Assembly: GCA_937998635.1 (NCBI GenBank)
Contig: CALLDA010000031.1
Coordinates: 1 to 9,728 of the forward strand
Length of the DNA stretch: 9,728 nucleotides
DNA from: an uncultured Pseudomonadales bacterium
GTDB taxonomy: Bacteria; Pseudomonadota; Gammaproteobacteria; Pseudomonadales; Porticoccaceae
Direction: 5' to 3'
The position numbers were made by a program, and so were the translations under genes. The notes under the pieces were generated by a model. The model saw only the letters and a program-made list of their open reading frames with translations, searched no databases and was not told where the DNA came from. Of this stretch, positions 1 through 6,404 are shown in pieces (position 1 is the first letter of the stretch; each line of letters begins with the position of its first letter).

Positions 1-2
1 AT

Positions 3-80
3 AAGCGAACCCTTGGCGTATTTGATGAGGCAATCCGCAGGAACACCGATCGCTTTGTTTATCGCTTTATTAAGCCCTGA
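3..80 (+). CDS. C-terminal tail of an unidentified protein (partial)
   Basis: The frame starting at base 3 is open from the window edge to a TGA at 78-80 and encodes a charged, aromatic tail (LGVFDEAIRRNTDRFVYRF then IKP). The stop lies 19 bases before a strong hairpin terminator, which is where a real gene end is expected. That placement is the main reason for preferring this frame, since frame 1 and a minus-strand frame are also open here and frame 1 would run into the terminator. About 25 residues are too few to assign a family. Confidence 0.42.
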   Translation, partial: KRTLGVFDEAIRRNTDRFVYRFIKP

Positions 81-98
81 GGCTATTCGGAGAGTGAT

Positions 99-137
99 AA
101 AAAAAGGCCTGATAAAGAAATTTATCAGGCCTTTTTT
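99..137. terminator. Bidirectional Rho-independent terminator
   Basis: An 11-bp perfect stem (GGCCTGATAAA at 106-116 with TTTATCAGGCC at 121-131) closes a GAAA tetraloop on the plus strand. It is flanked by a run of seven A on the left and six T on the right, so each strand carries a stem followed by a U-run. It can end the plus-strand gene that stops at 80 and the minus-strand gene that stops at 172. Confidence 0.92.
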
Positions 138-138
138 A

Positions 139-158
139 CAGGAGTAATATTACTCCTG
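139..158. repeat. 20-bp perfect palindrome
   Basis: CAGGAGTAAT is followed directly by its reverse complement ATTACTCCTG with no spacer. It lies between the stop of the minus-strand secreted protein gene and the terminator, so it would form a loop-less hairpin in the 3' end of that transcript or act as a symmetric protein-binding site. No role is known. Confidence 0.75.
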
Positions 159-171
159 AGCTAGCGTCCGC

Positions 172-1239
172 TTAGTTAGCCGCAGCAGCTGCCTCTCGTT
201 CTAACTGTCGCGCTCCGCCTAGCATACCTACCATAGCGTGGTTGCCTTCGTGACACGCATATTCGAAGATTTGATCTTCGGTAGCACGCAGAGGGATAGC
301 TACGGTAAACGCTTTGGTAAAGGTAGCGGGGTCATTAACCGTGTATTCGTACATTAATACGGAATCACTGGTTCGAGTGAACTTCTCGATCAAGTGCAGG
401 CCTTTACCCGTACCAACAGCACCGATTTGACCGGGATCATCGACCGAAATAGGTAACTGGAATGAGGGGGTTTTGTCGGTGAAGTTTCTGGTCTCAACCA
501 CCAGGGTATCGCCTTCCCAATGGCCCCGTGAATCACCGGTCCATTTGTGCATATCCGTCGGCAAGTGCGGGCTGCCATCCATAGGCACTACCCGTGCGTC
601 GTGGACCATCTCGGTAAACAATACGACGTGATCGGGTGCCTGCACGATACGAAGGTTGTTGTTGTAGGCACTGGGTATCAGGGGCGGGCCAGCATTAAAG
701 CCGACCATACATCTTTCGGAGAGTCCCAGTGATTCTGGGCCTTCGGGTCGAAATGTAGCTAAACCAATAGAAAAGAATTCTCGTACCGGCAGTTCTCGTG
801 AAAGGTAGTTTTGTCGCCCGGCCATGGCTGCTGGAGTGAGTTCAGGCAAACGGCCATTGGGCGGGTCGACTATCAGCGAGGTCCTGCGGTCGTCGTCCAT
901 CGTGGTACCGTAATCTAACCAAAAATTGTTATAAGGAACCTCAACATCGAACTCGGCCGGAAGATCGAGATCCTTTTTATTATCGGTGTCGTTACCCTGT
1001 ACCACCTTGTTGCGGTAGGCCGCTTCTTCTTCCTCCGTAAACTTCTGTTTGTCGCCTAAATCCCTTGGCCGCTCAAGTGGCGTCAGGGTACGAAAATCCC
1101 AGATACCCTGAAGGTCTGGGTGGCCCTGGGCATTACGCGCAGGTTCATACTTTGAGGCTTCAGCTCGATCTGAGGCAATGGCCGCCGAGACAGCGACAAA
1201 AGGTACGATGAGCAATAATATTTTCTTTGCGGTGTTCAT
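172..1239 (-). CDS. Secreted protein of uncharacterised family
   Basis: The protein has 355 residues. The N-terminus is a classical export signal: basic start (MNTAKK), hydrophobic core at residues 8-22, and small residues suitable for signal peptidase I near 22 or 28. It therefore probably acts in the periplasm or outside the cell. Conspicuous blocks are GHPDLQGIWDF (39-49), RRTSLIVDPPNGRLP (118-132), ERC (175-177), WTGDSRGHWEGDTLVVETRNF (split here as 233-253), EYTVNDPATF (298-307) and YACHEGN (327-333). From memory, proteins with this GHPDLQGIW / GHWEGDTLVVET layout are common in environmental bacteria and remain without an assigned function. Only two cysteines, Cys177 and Cys329, are visible, so a disulfide is possible. 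The start is supported by a GGAGG six bases upstream. The C-terminus is a run of alanines. The gene is last in the minus-strand series, 288 bases after the VOC gene, and may have its own promoter. Confidence 0.85.
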   Translation of the reverse strand: MNTAKKILLLIVPFVAVSAAIASDRAEASKYEPARNAQGHPDLQGIWDFRTLTPLERPRDLGDKQKFTEEEEAAYRNKVVQGNDTDNKKDLDLPAEFDVEVPYNNFWLDYGTTMDDDRRTSLIVDPPNGRLPELTPAAMAGRQNYLSRELPVREFFSIGLATFRPEGPESLGLSERCMVGFNAGPPLIPSAYNNNLRIVQAPDHVVLFTEMVHDARVVPMDGSPHLPTDMHKWTGDSRGHWEGDTLVVETRNFTDKTPSFQLPISVDDPGQIGAVGTGKGLHLIEKFTRTSDSVLMYEYTVNDPATFTKAFTVAIPLRATEDQIFEYACHEGNHAMVGMLGGARQLEREAAAAAN

Positions 1240-1527
1240 TGGGAGACCTCCAGGGTCATTCTTTAACTTGGCTCACAACTGACGTTGAAGAGCGTGATAT
1301 CGGTATTTTGATTTTGAGTAAACAACACCGGACTATACCCCAAAAAGTTAGTATAGACTCGCTGATTCGGCTATAAAATATTCGACCCCCTCCTTACTTA
1401 CGGGCAAGCTCTTTATATAGAGAAGCGTCTTAGCACAGGTCTTAGCATCGCCCTTAGGAAATAGTTTATACGCTATCAGTCTGTTTAAAATGATAATCAT
1501 ATCGCGGCTCCATTAAGCACAAGTGCC
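1240..1527 (-). promoter_or_regulatory. Intergenic region with weak promoter and dyad
   Basis: No gene is seen in these 288 bases. On the minus strand a TATACT hexamer (1350-1355) could serve as a -10 for the secreted protein gene, but no good -35 accompanies it. It is overlapped by an inverted repeat, CTATAC at 1333-1338 and GTATAG at 1351-1356, which could be an operator. The region is long enough to hold an independent promoter, but the signals are weak. Confidence 0.25.
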
Positions 1528-1974
1528 TCAAAGACCATAAAGCCCTTTTTCTTTATAGCCGGTTTTAATTGCCACAGTGGCCGGATGAATATCAGGATAA
1601 GCCGCCAGGGCGATCATCACACCGTGAGCGTCTTTAGGGTGAAAGATCACCTCATGCATTTTGCCCACTTTAATCTCGCCAATTTGGCGCATACCCTGTG
1701 ATTTCAGGTGTTTGACACCTTCAGCCATATCACTAACGCGGTACACCATAGCCCACATACCTTCGCCTTTTTCGGCCACGGTTTTACCCAGCTCAGTGTC
1801 TGGATTGGTTGACTGCACCAGCTCTAGCCCGGACGCACCGTAACAGGCCCTGATACCCAATTCAGGACTGGGCGGCAGTTCCTGGAAGGTGGTATTAAAC
1901 AACGTCGAAAAGCGTTCCATGGCTTCGTCAAGATCATTCACAGCAATGGCGACACGGTCAATGCCTTCAAACAT
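1528..1974 (-). CDS. VOC superfamily protein lacking canonical metal ligands
   Basis: The 148-residue protein has two βαβββ-type halves typical of the vicinal oxygen chelate fold and resembles methylmalonyl-CoA epimerase in pattern (IDRVAIAVNDLDEA at 5-18, YRVSDM at 78-83, FHPKDAHGV at 111-119). Epimerase-like VOC enzymes bind a divalent metal through a His in the first strand (IDHVAIAV), a His in the GVHHIAF strand and a Glu in the final GVLIEL strand. Here these positions read Arg7, Trp74/Ala75 and Ala122, so a canonical metal-dependent epimerase or dioxygenase activity is unlikely. It may bind an acyl-CoA or other ligand, or use different chemistry. The start is supported by AGGAG at good spacing. 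It follows the kinase gene by 59 bases and is probably co-transcribed with it. The fold is confident; the function is unknown. Confidence 0.88.
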   Translation of the reverse strand: MFEGIDRVAIAVNDLDEAMERFSTLFNTTFQELPPSPELGIRACYGASGLELVQSTNPDTELGKTVAEKGEGMWAMVYRVSDMAEGVKHLKSQGMRQIGEIKVGKMHEVIFHPKDAHGVMIALAAYPDIHPATVAIKTGYKEKGLYGL

Positions 1975-2033
1975 AGGTTTCTCCTGCTATTTTTATATTA
2001 AAGATCACAATGATTAGCGGATTTCAATTGCAC

Positions 2034-3095
2034 CTACCCGGCATCTAACTCTTGTGCTAACTCCCAGGCTCTATCTGCGCGATTCCGGCATTCATCACCG
2101 TAAGTCAGAGCCGATTCTGAGCTGGCATTACCATCCAGGCCGCGTTTGTAAACCCCCTGAACGATGGCGGCAGAGCGGAATAAGTTGTACACCACGTAGA
2201 ATTTCCAGTTGTCGATCTTGTCTCGGCCCGAGGCCCTGCAATATTCGGCGACCATTTCCTCCTGAGACGGAATACCGAGACTTGCACGTTCAGGCGAGCG
2301 CAAACGGACTTCCCCGTAGAAATCTGCATCGAATTCCATGCAGCTATAGCCGAGATCGGCCAGGGGGTGGCCAATGGTCGAAAGTTCCCAGTCCAGCACC
2401 GCGACAATGAGCGGCTCGGTGGGGTGATAAACCATATTGGCCAGGCGGAAATCACCGTGGGCAATGCTCACGTCGCTGGAGTCTGGCAGGTGTTTAGGGA
2501 CCCACTCAATCAGATTATCCATACTGTCCAATTGTTGGGTTTTGGTGGTTTGATACTGCTTACTCCAGCGGGAAATCTGGCGCTCGTAATAATTCCCGGG
2601 ACGGCCATAGGTTTCGAGACCCACCGCCAGGTAGTCGACGGCGTGCATGGCCGCCATCACCCGCATCATATCGAGATACATCTCACGACGATCTTCAGGG
2701 CTACAGCCGGGCAACAATATCTCTTTATAAATTCGGCCCTCAACCAGCGCCATAATATAAAACTTAACCCCGATAACATCGAGATCCTCGCACAGGGCAT
2801 ACATTTTTGGCACCGGCACATCGGTATCCCAGAGCGCCTTCATAATGCGGTACTCCCTGTCCACCTGATGGGCAGAGGGCAGCAGTTCTCCGGGCGGTTG
2901 CTTACGCAGAATGTAGAAACCCGAGGCGGCTTCCAGCTTGAAGGTGGGGTTACTCTGGCCCCCGTCAAACTGCATAATTTTTAAAGGCCCTTTAAAACCT
3001 TCAACGTTGGCTTCCATAAATTTTAGCAGGGCACTTTGGTCAAACTCATGTCCGGCTCGAATGGCCGTCAAATCGGTAGCGCTATCACTCATCAT
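2034..3095 (-). CDS. APH-fold kinase, ACAD10/11 kinase-domain type
   Basis: The protein has 353 residues and is a full-length phosphotransferase of the aminoglycoside phosphotransferase/choline kinase fold. Visible elements are the nucleotide loop GGQSNPTF (45-52), the invariant lysine in YILRK (Lys65), the catalytic-loop motif HGDFRLAN (His213, Asp215, Asn220), and the metal-binding DWE (Asp235) in VLDWELSTIGHPLADLGY. GGQSNPT, RKQPPG and the GHPLADLGY block are typical of the kinase domain fused to acyl-CoA dehydrogenase in ACAD10/ACAD11, and of stand-alone relatives such as LvaA. These act on hydroxyacyl-CoA rather than antibiotics. I infer the same class of substrate here, supported by the ACAD10/11-type dehydrogenase elsewhere in the window. 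Two ATG codons are adjacent (MM); an AGGA lies 4-8 bases upstream and fits the second slightly better. The gene heads the minus-strand operon. Confidence 0.9.
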   Translation of the reverse strand: MMSDSATDLTAIRAGHEFDQSALLKFMEANVEGFKGPLKIMQFDGGQSNPTFKLEAASGFYILRKQPPGELLPSAHQVDREYRIMKALWDTDVPVPKMYALCEDLDVIGVKFYIMALVEGRIYKEILLPGCSPEDRREMYLDMMRVMAAMHAVDYLAVGLETYGRPGNYYERQISRWSKQYQTTKTQQLDSMDNLIEWVPKHLPDSSDVSIAHGDFRLANMVYHPTEPLIVAVLDWELSTIGHPLADLGYSCMEFDADFYGEVRLRSPERASLGIPSQEEMVAEYCRASGRDKIDNWKFYVVYNLFRSAAIVQGVYKRGLDGNASSESALTYGDECRNRADRAWELAQELDAG

Positions 3096-3121
3096 TTATT
3101 CCTGAAGACTATTTGCGCGCT

Positions 3122-3150
3122 AGCATAACCCTTGAACCCCAAGGCCGCAA
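3122..3150 (-). promoter_or_regulatory. Candidate sigma70 promoter for the kinase operon
   Basis: On the minus strand, TTGCGG (3145-3150) and TATGCT (3122-3127) are separated by exactly 17 bases. This would place transcription start near 3115 and give a leader of about 20 bases before the kinase gene. The -35 is weak (3 of 6), which fits dependence on an activator bound to the repeats that begin four bases upstream. Confidence 0.4.
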
Positions 3151-3153
3151 AAT

Positions 3154-3215
3154 GTAAGACTGTTTATTTGAAAGTAAGACTGTTTAACTTGAAAGTGAGC
3201 CTGCCTAACTTGAAA
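3154..3215. repeat. Three tandem 20/21-bp repeats in divergent promoter
   Basis: Unit 1 is 3154-3173, unit 2 is 3174-3194 (GTAAGACTGTTTAACTTGAA plus A) and unit 3 is 3195-3215. Units 1 and 2 share the first 13 bases exactly; unit 3 diverges in the middle but keeps TAACTTGAAA. The TTGAAA core falls at 3168, 3189 and 3210, exactly 21 bp apart, or two helical turns, so all copies face the same side of DNA. Opposed TTTCAA copies lie at 3223-3228 and 3237-3242. Such phasing between two divergent operons suggests an array of regulator-binding sites. Confidence 0.75.
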
Positions 3216-3273
3216 TAAACCGTTTCAAATGAGCAGTTTCAAATAATCTGAAAGGTAGGCCCCAGGAAAGTTT

Positions 3274-4287
3274 ATGAATCAAACAACCGATCGAACACCC
3301 CGAATCGCTGTAACCCTCCCCTCTGGCCCGGAGGTCAGCGACACCATAGCGCGGGTCAAGTGGGCAGAAGCCCAGGGTTATACCGATGCCTGGTTCGCCG
3401 ATTCGGGTGCCCCCGATGCGCTGACCACCGCCGCAGCACTGGCCAGCTATACCAGCACCATTCGCATTGGCGTGGCTGTGACGCCGGTATTTACCCGGAC
3501 CCCTGCAGTCCTCGCGGCTACCGCGAACACTTTGGGCCAGTTGTTGCCGGGGCGTTTCGTCATGGGCCTGGGTTCTTCCAGCCAGACCATGATGGAGAAC
3601 TGGCACGGCCTGGAATTCGGTAAGCCCCTGACTCGGGTCAAGAACACCGCCCTAATGGTTCGTTCGATGTTGAAGGGTGAAAAAACCAATTTTGATCTCG
3701 ATGGTCTGCGCAGTCACGGTTACAGCCAGGCAGCCATGGATAATCCACCGCCAATTTATATCGCCGCTCTGCGCTCAAAAATGATCGAGATGTCGGCTGA
3801 GGTGGGCGATGGGGTGATTTTTAACCTGTGGCCACAACGTGCACTGCCCAAGATGATCCAACACGCAAAACTCGGTGCCCAGGCCGCTGGTAAGGACTGG
3901 GACGATGTGGAAATAGTTAACCGCGCCATGGTGTTGGTCACCGATGATAAAGCCTCGGCACGGGATTTATTCAGGGCCGCCTTCGCGCCCTATTATGCGA
4001 CGCCGGTTTACAATGCCTTCCTCGCCTGGGCAGGCTTTAGCGACGCCGCACAAACCATTACCGAGGGCTGGGCAGCCCGTGATCGAGTTAAAACCAGTGG
4101 CGCATTGAGCGATGCCATGGTGGATGAGATTGCTGTAATCGGCAGCGCCGAAGAATGCCGTGAAAGACTGCGTGCTGATATCGCCAGCGGTATTGATACG
4201 CAAATCATTTCGCCGCTGGCAGGCGCTAGCGATAACGATATGACTGCCACCTTTGAAGCTTTTTCAGCTCAGCATTTTGCGCTCTGA
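3274..4287 (+). CDS. Luciferase-like (LLM) oxidoreductase, first of tandem pair
   Basis: The 337-residue protein is a bacterial luciferase-like monooxygenase family TIM barrel, of the sort often annotated as F420-dependent. Evidence is the β1 strand RIAVTLPSG (10-18), the α1-β2 block AEAQGYTDAWFAD (31-43), TIRIGVAVTPVFTRTP (62-77) and the family signature GRFVMGLGSSS (93-103), followed by PPPIYIAALRSKMIEMSAEVGDG, the usual barrel strand before the cofactor phosphate site. Whether it uses FMN or F420, and its substrate, cannot be read from the sequence. AGGA six bases before the ATG supports the start. It leads a plus-strand operon and is divergent from the kinase operon. No flavin reductase or F420 synthesis gene is in the window. 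Confidence 0.9.
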   Translation: MNQTTDRTPRIAVTLPSGPEVSDTIARVKWAEAQGYTDAWFADSGAPDALTTAAALASYTSTIRIGVAVTPVFTRTPAVLAATANTLGQLLPGRFVMGLGSSSQTMMENWHGLEFGKPLTRVKNTALMVRSMLKGEKTNFDLDGLRSHGYSQAAMDNPPPIYIAALRSKMIEMSAEVGDGVIFNLWPQRALPKMIQHAKLGAQAAGKDWDDVEIVNRAMVLVTDDKASARDLFRAAFAPYYATPVYNAFLAWAGFSDAAQTITEGWAARDRVKTSGALSDAMVDEIAVIGSAEECRERLRADIASGIDTQIISPLAGASDNDMTATFEAFSAQHFAL

Positions 4288-4315
4288 TAGAACGACTAAA
4301 AGTAAGGGGTAAATA

Positions 4316-5242
4316 ATGGCTATTGGCGTAGGACTGGGCATGGCCCGCTTTCCCTTTCAGGACGTAGACAATTTTTGGCAGTGGGTGCAAATCTGCGAAG
4401 AAGGCGGCATCGACTCACTATGGCAAACCGACCGTCTGGTCTCAGATGAGCCATTCCTGGAATGCATGAGCGCTCTTGCCGCCATTGCCGGTGCCACCAA
4501 ACGCATTAAATTTGGGATGAACGTAGCCTCCGCCGCTTTGCGTGATCCGCTGGTGCTAGCCAAACAGTGTGCCACCATAGATTACCTCAGCAAGGGTCGT
4601 TTATTGCCCGCCTTTGGTATCGGCACCGCTCGTGCGCCGGAATGGAAGGCCACCGGTCGCGAAACCAAAGGTCGGGGCAAACGCACCGATGAAGCCCTGG
4701 AGATCATTGCGCGACTCTGGCAAGGCGAATCAGTGAGTTTTGATGGTCAACACTACCAATATAAAGATGCAGTAATTTCACCCCTGCCCGTTCAACAGCC
4801 CCTGCCCCTCTGGGTCGGCGGCAGCAGTGACGCGGCCGTTGCCCGTACGGCGAAAATTGGCACCGGCTGGCAGGCAGGTCTGGAATCGCCCAAACGCGCT
4901 GGCATCGCAAAAAAAGCCATTGTCGAAGCCTTAAAGGAAACTGGCCGCAAAATTGATGACGACCACTACGGAACGGGATTTTTCTATTACTTTGGTTCCC
5001 GAGACGATGATGTCTGCCAGCGGGAGATGTCGAGATTCGGCAAGCTGGCACCGGATTCAAAACTTGATCATCTGCTCGCGGTGGGAGCCGATGAACTACT
5101 CGACCAAATCAGCCAGTACGTGGACCAGGGCATACCCAAATTTATTCTGCGACCGCTGGGTAACAACGACGCCGAAGTGCTCCAGCAGACTCAGCAATTG
5201 ATAGACAATATTTTACCGAAGCTGGATAGCATTCATAGCTAA
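4316..5242 (+). CDS. Luciferase-like (LLM) oxidoreductase, second of tandem pair
   Basis: The 308-residue protein belongs to the same superfamily as its neighbour but to a different subgroup; the two align only in general layout, so this is not a recent duplication. Key blocks are EEGGIDSLWQTDRL (28-41), RIKFGMNVASAALRDPLVLA (63-82), the signature LSKGRLLPAFGIGT (91-104), GRGKRTDEALEIIARLW (119-135) and PLPLWVGGSSDAA (162-174). The last block matches the strand near the flavin or F420 phosphate. AAGGGG about six bases upstream supports the ATG. Only 28 bases separate it from the first LLM gene, so the two are almost certainly co-transcribed and may act on successive or related substrates. Cofactor and substrate are not determinable. 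Confidence 0.9.
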   Translation: MAIGVGLGMARFPFQDVDNFWQWVQICEEGGIDSLWQTDRLVSDEPFLECMSALAAIAGATKRIKFGMNVASAALRDPLVLAKQCATIDYLSKGRLLPAFGIGTARAPEWKATGRETKGRGKRTDEALEIIARLWQGESVSFDGQHYQYKDAVISPLPVQQPLPLWVGGSSDAAVARTAKIGTGWQAGLESPKRAGIAKKAIVEALKETGRKIDDDHYGTGFFYYFGSRDDDVCQREMSRFGKLAPDSKLDHLLAVGADELLDQISQYVDQGIPKFILRPLGNNDAEVLQQTQQLIDNILPKLDSIHS

Positions 5243-5251
5243 CCCTCTTTC

Positions 5252-5277
5252 CAGGCTGTCTCTGTCCAAACAGCCTG
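5252..5277 (+). terminator. Hairpin after the LLM pair, weak terminator
   Basis: CAGGCTGT (5252-5259) pairs with ACAGCCTG (5270-5277) around a 10-base loop, nine bases after the stop of the second LLM gene. The following bases are not a clear T-run, so it may be a 3' protective hairpin rather than an efficient terminator. Confidence 0.4.
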
Positions 5278-5322
5278 CTATTAATCTCGATCACTACGTT
5301 AGTTTGCCAAGCATCCGGCAAC

Positions 5323-5336
5323 TTGATGCAGATCAA
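5323..5336 (+). promoter_or_regulatory. FNR/Anr binding site upstream of PPK2
   Basis: TTGATGCAGATCAA matches the FNR/Anr consensus TTGAT-N4-ATCAA at all ten specified positions. FNR-family regulators carry an oxygen-labile iron-sulfur cluster and activate transcription when oxygen is low. The site lies 21 bases before a TATCTT -10 (5358-5363), which puts its centre at about -41 from a start near 5370, the standard class II activator position. A chance perfect match in about 10 kb is expected only about once in a hundred such windows. Confidence 0.75.
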
Positions 5337-5357
5337 TGTATTTAACGCTAAATGGCG

Positions 5358-5363
5358 TATCTT
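5358..5363 (+). promoter_or_regulatory. -10 element of the PPK2 promoter
   Basis: TATCTT matches 4 of 6 consensus positions and sits at class II spacing from the FNR-type box. No good -35 hexamer is present, as is usual for activator-dependent promoters. Predicted transcription start is about 5370, leaving a leader of about 108 bases before the PPK2 start codon. Confidence 0.5.
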
Positions 5364-5369
5364 TTAGAT

Positions 5370-5455
5370 GGCTAAAACTTTAGTCCATTAGCCTCCCACC
5401 ATAGTGTGTTACCACGTTCGCTACACCTTTTCCAAACGGTGTCGGGGGCTTTTTT
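5370..5455 (+). ncRNA. Structured PPK2 leader: possible attenuator or small RNA
   Basis: From the predicted start, GGCTAA (5370-5375) can pair with TTAGCC (5388-5393). Alternatively GCCTCC (5391-5396) can pair with GGGGGC (5444-5449, one G-U pair), extended by CACC (5397-5400) with GGTG (5438-5441) across a two-base bulge, and followed at once by six T (5450-5455). A smaller hairpin, ACACC (5423-5427) with GGTGT (5438-5442), competes with the extension. The first hairpin and the terminator-like stem share 5391-5393, so they exclude each other, as in attenuators. If termination dominates, the product would be an FNR-controlled RNA of about 86 bases. All folding is by eye. Confidence 0.38.
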
Positions 5456-5477
5456 GTTATTAACAAAAAGGAAAATT

Positions 5478-6377
5478 ATGTCCGATCAACAGTTAATAAA
5501 CCAGGCAGAAAGCCAGGTTTTATCAAAAAAAAAGAAGCAAGCAATCGTCTTCGACCTCAATGCCAGGAATGGCAAAATTAAATGGAACGCGGATGGCTCC
5601 TACCCCTACGCCACGAAAATGGGCGTGCTCGAATATGAGGAGCAAAAGCATGAATTACAGATCGAACTGTTAAAAATGCAGAACTGGGTCAAAGACACTA
5701 ACAAGCGAATAGTTATCATCTTTGAGGGCCGCGACGCGGCGGGTAAAGGCGGCACGATCAAACGCTTCACAGAGCACCTCAATCCTCGTGGTGCCAAGGT
5801 TGTCGCGCTGGAAAAACCTACCGCCCGGGAACGTAACCAATGGTACTTTCAACGCTATATCCAGCACTTGCCAAGTAAAGGCGAAATCGTGCTATTTGAC
5901 CGCTCCTGGTACAACAGGGCTGGCGTAGATAAGGTCATGGGCTTCTGTACCGATCAGGAGCATCTCGAATTCCTTCGCCAGGCTCCCCAGCTAGAAAGAA
6001 TGCTGGTTAACAGCGGCATAATACTCTTTAAATACTGGTTTTCTGTCAGTCGGGAAGAGCAATTTCGACGCTTCAAGTCTCGTCAGCACGATCCACTCAA
6101 ACAATGGAAATTGAGCCCTGTGGATATGGCATCCCTGGACCGCTGGGATGACTACAGTAGCGCCAAGCAAGTCATGTTTTTCCATACAGATACCAAGGAT
6201 GCACCGTGGACCGTTATTCGCTCGGACGACAAGAAACGGGGACGTATCAACTGCATGCGCCATTTCCTTTCGTCTGTGGATTACGCTAACAAGGATCATG
6301 ATGTTTTAGGCCAGCCCGATCCACTCATCGCCGGCCCGGTAGATAGCTTCCATGAACGCGACGAAAACCTTGTCTAA
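5478..6377 (+). CDS. ppk2: Polyphosphate kinase 2 (PPK2) family protein
   Basis: This cytoplasmic kinase family moves phosphate between inorganic polyphosphate and nucleoside di- or monophosphates. The 299-residue protein contains one complete PPK2 domain: a preceding helix (EEQKHELQIELLKMQNWVK, 54-72), Walker A GRDAAGKGG (84-92), the conserved NPRGAKVVALEKPTARERNQ region (102-121), a Walker B-like block IVLFDRSWYNRAGVD (137-151), and the lid-like EEQFRRFKSRQHDPLKQWKLS. Length and single domain fit the common one-domain PPK2 (class I type), which usually favours ADP/GDP, but the class assignment is inference. I chose the ATG at 5478 because AAGGA lies just upstream; a GTG at 5406 would extend the protein by 24 residues through the leader hairpins and is unlikely. 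The N-terminus has a KKKK run (17-20). Regulation appears to involve the FNR-type site and the leader. The lysine-rich protein follows by 27 bases. Confidence 0.93.
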   Translation: MSDQQLINQAESQVLSKKKKQAIVFDLNARNGKIKWNADGSYPYATKMGVLEYEEQKHELQIELLKMQNWVKDTNKRIVIIFEGRDAAGKGGTIKRFTEHLNPRGAKVVALEKPTARERNQWYFQRYIQHLPSKGEIVLFDRSWYNRAGVDKVMGFCTDQEHLEFLRQAPQLERMLVNSGIILFKYWFSVSREEQFRRFKSRQHDPLKQWKLSPVDMASLDRWDDYSSAKQVMFFHTDTKDAPWTVIRSDDKKRGRINCMRHFLSSVDYANKDHDVLGQPDPLIAGPVDSFHERDENLV

Positions 6378-6404
6378 AACATAAATCAACATAGGAGGCC
6401 GACA

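Noticed and set aside
1486..1504. Fur-box-like sequence containing TGATAATCAT
   Set aside because: Only about 13 of 19 positions agree, one half-site is essentially missing, and it is about 250 bases from the next start codon. Too weak to call.
2367..2984. 205-codon open frame opposite the kinase gene
   Set aside because: It lies wholly antisense to a gene with intact kinase motifs and its translation shows no recognisable domain; it is a shadow of codon bias.
2034..3095. Antibiotic-resistance aminoglycoside phosphotransferase
   Set aside because: It has the APH fold, but GGQSNPT and GHPLADLGY wording plus acyl-CoA gene context point to the ACAD10/11 kinase group.
3154..3215. Tandem repeats as a CRISPR array or replication iterons
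   Set aside because: There are no spacers between units, no cas or replication gene nearby, and the position is a divergent promoter, so an operator array is the simpler reading.
5406..5477. Upstream GTG start extending PPK2 by 24 residues
   Set aside because: The extension would translate the leader hairpin and T-run and lacks a ribosome site, while ATG 5478 has AAGGA at good spacing and PPK2-like sequence begins after it.
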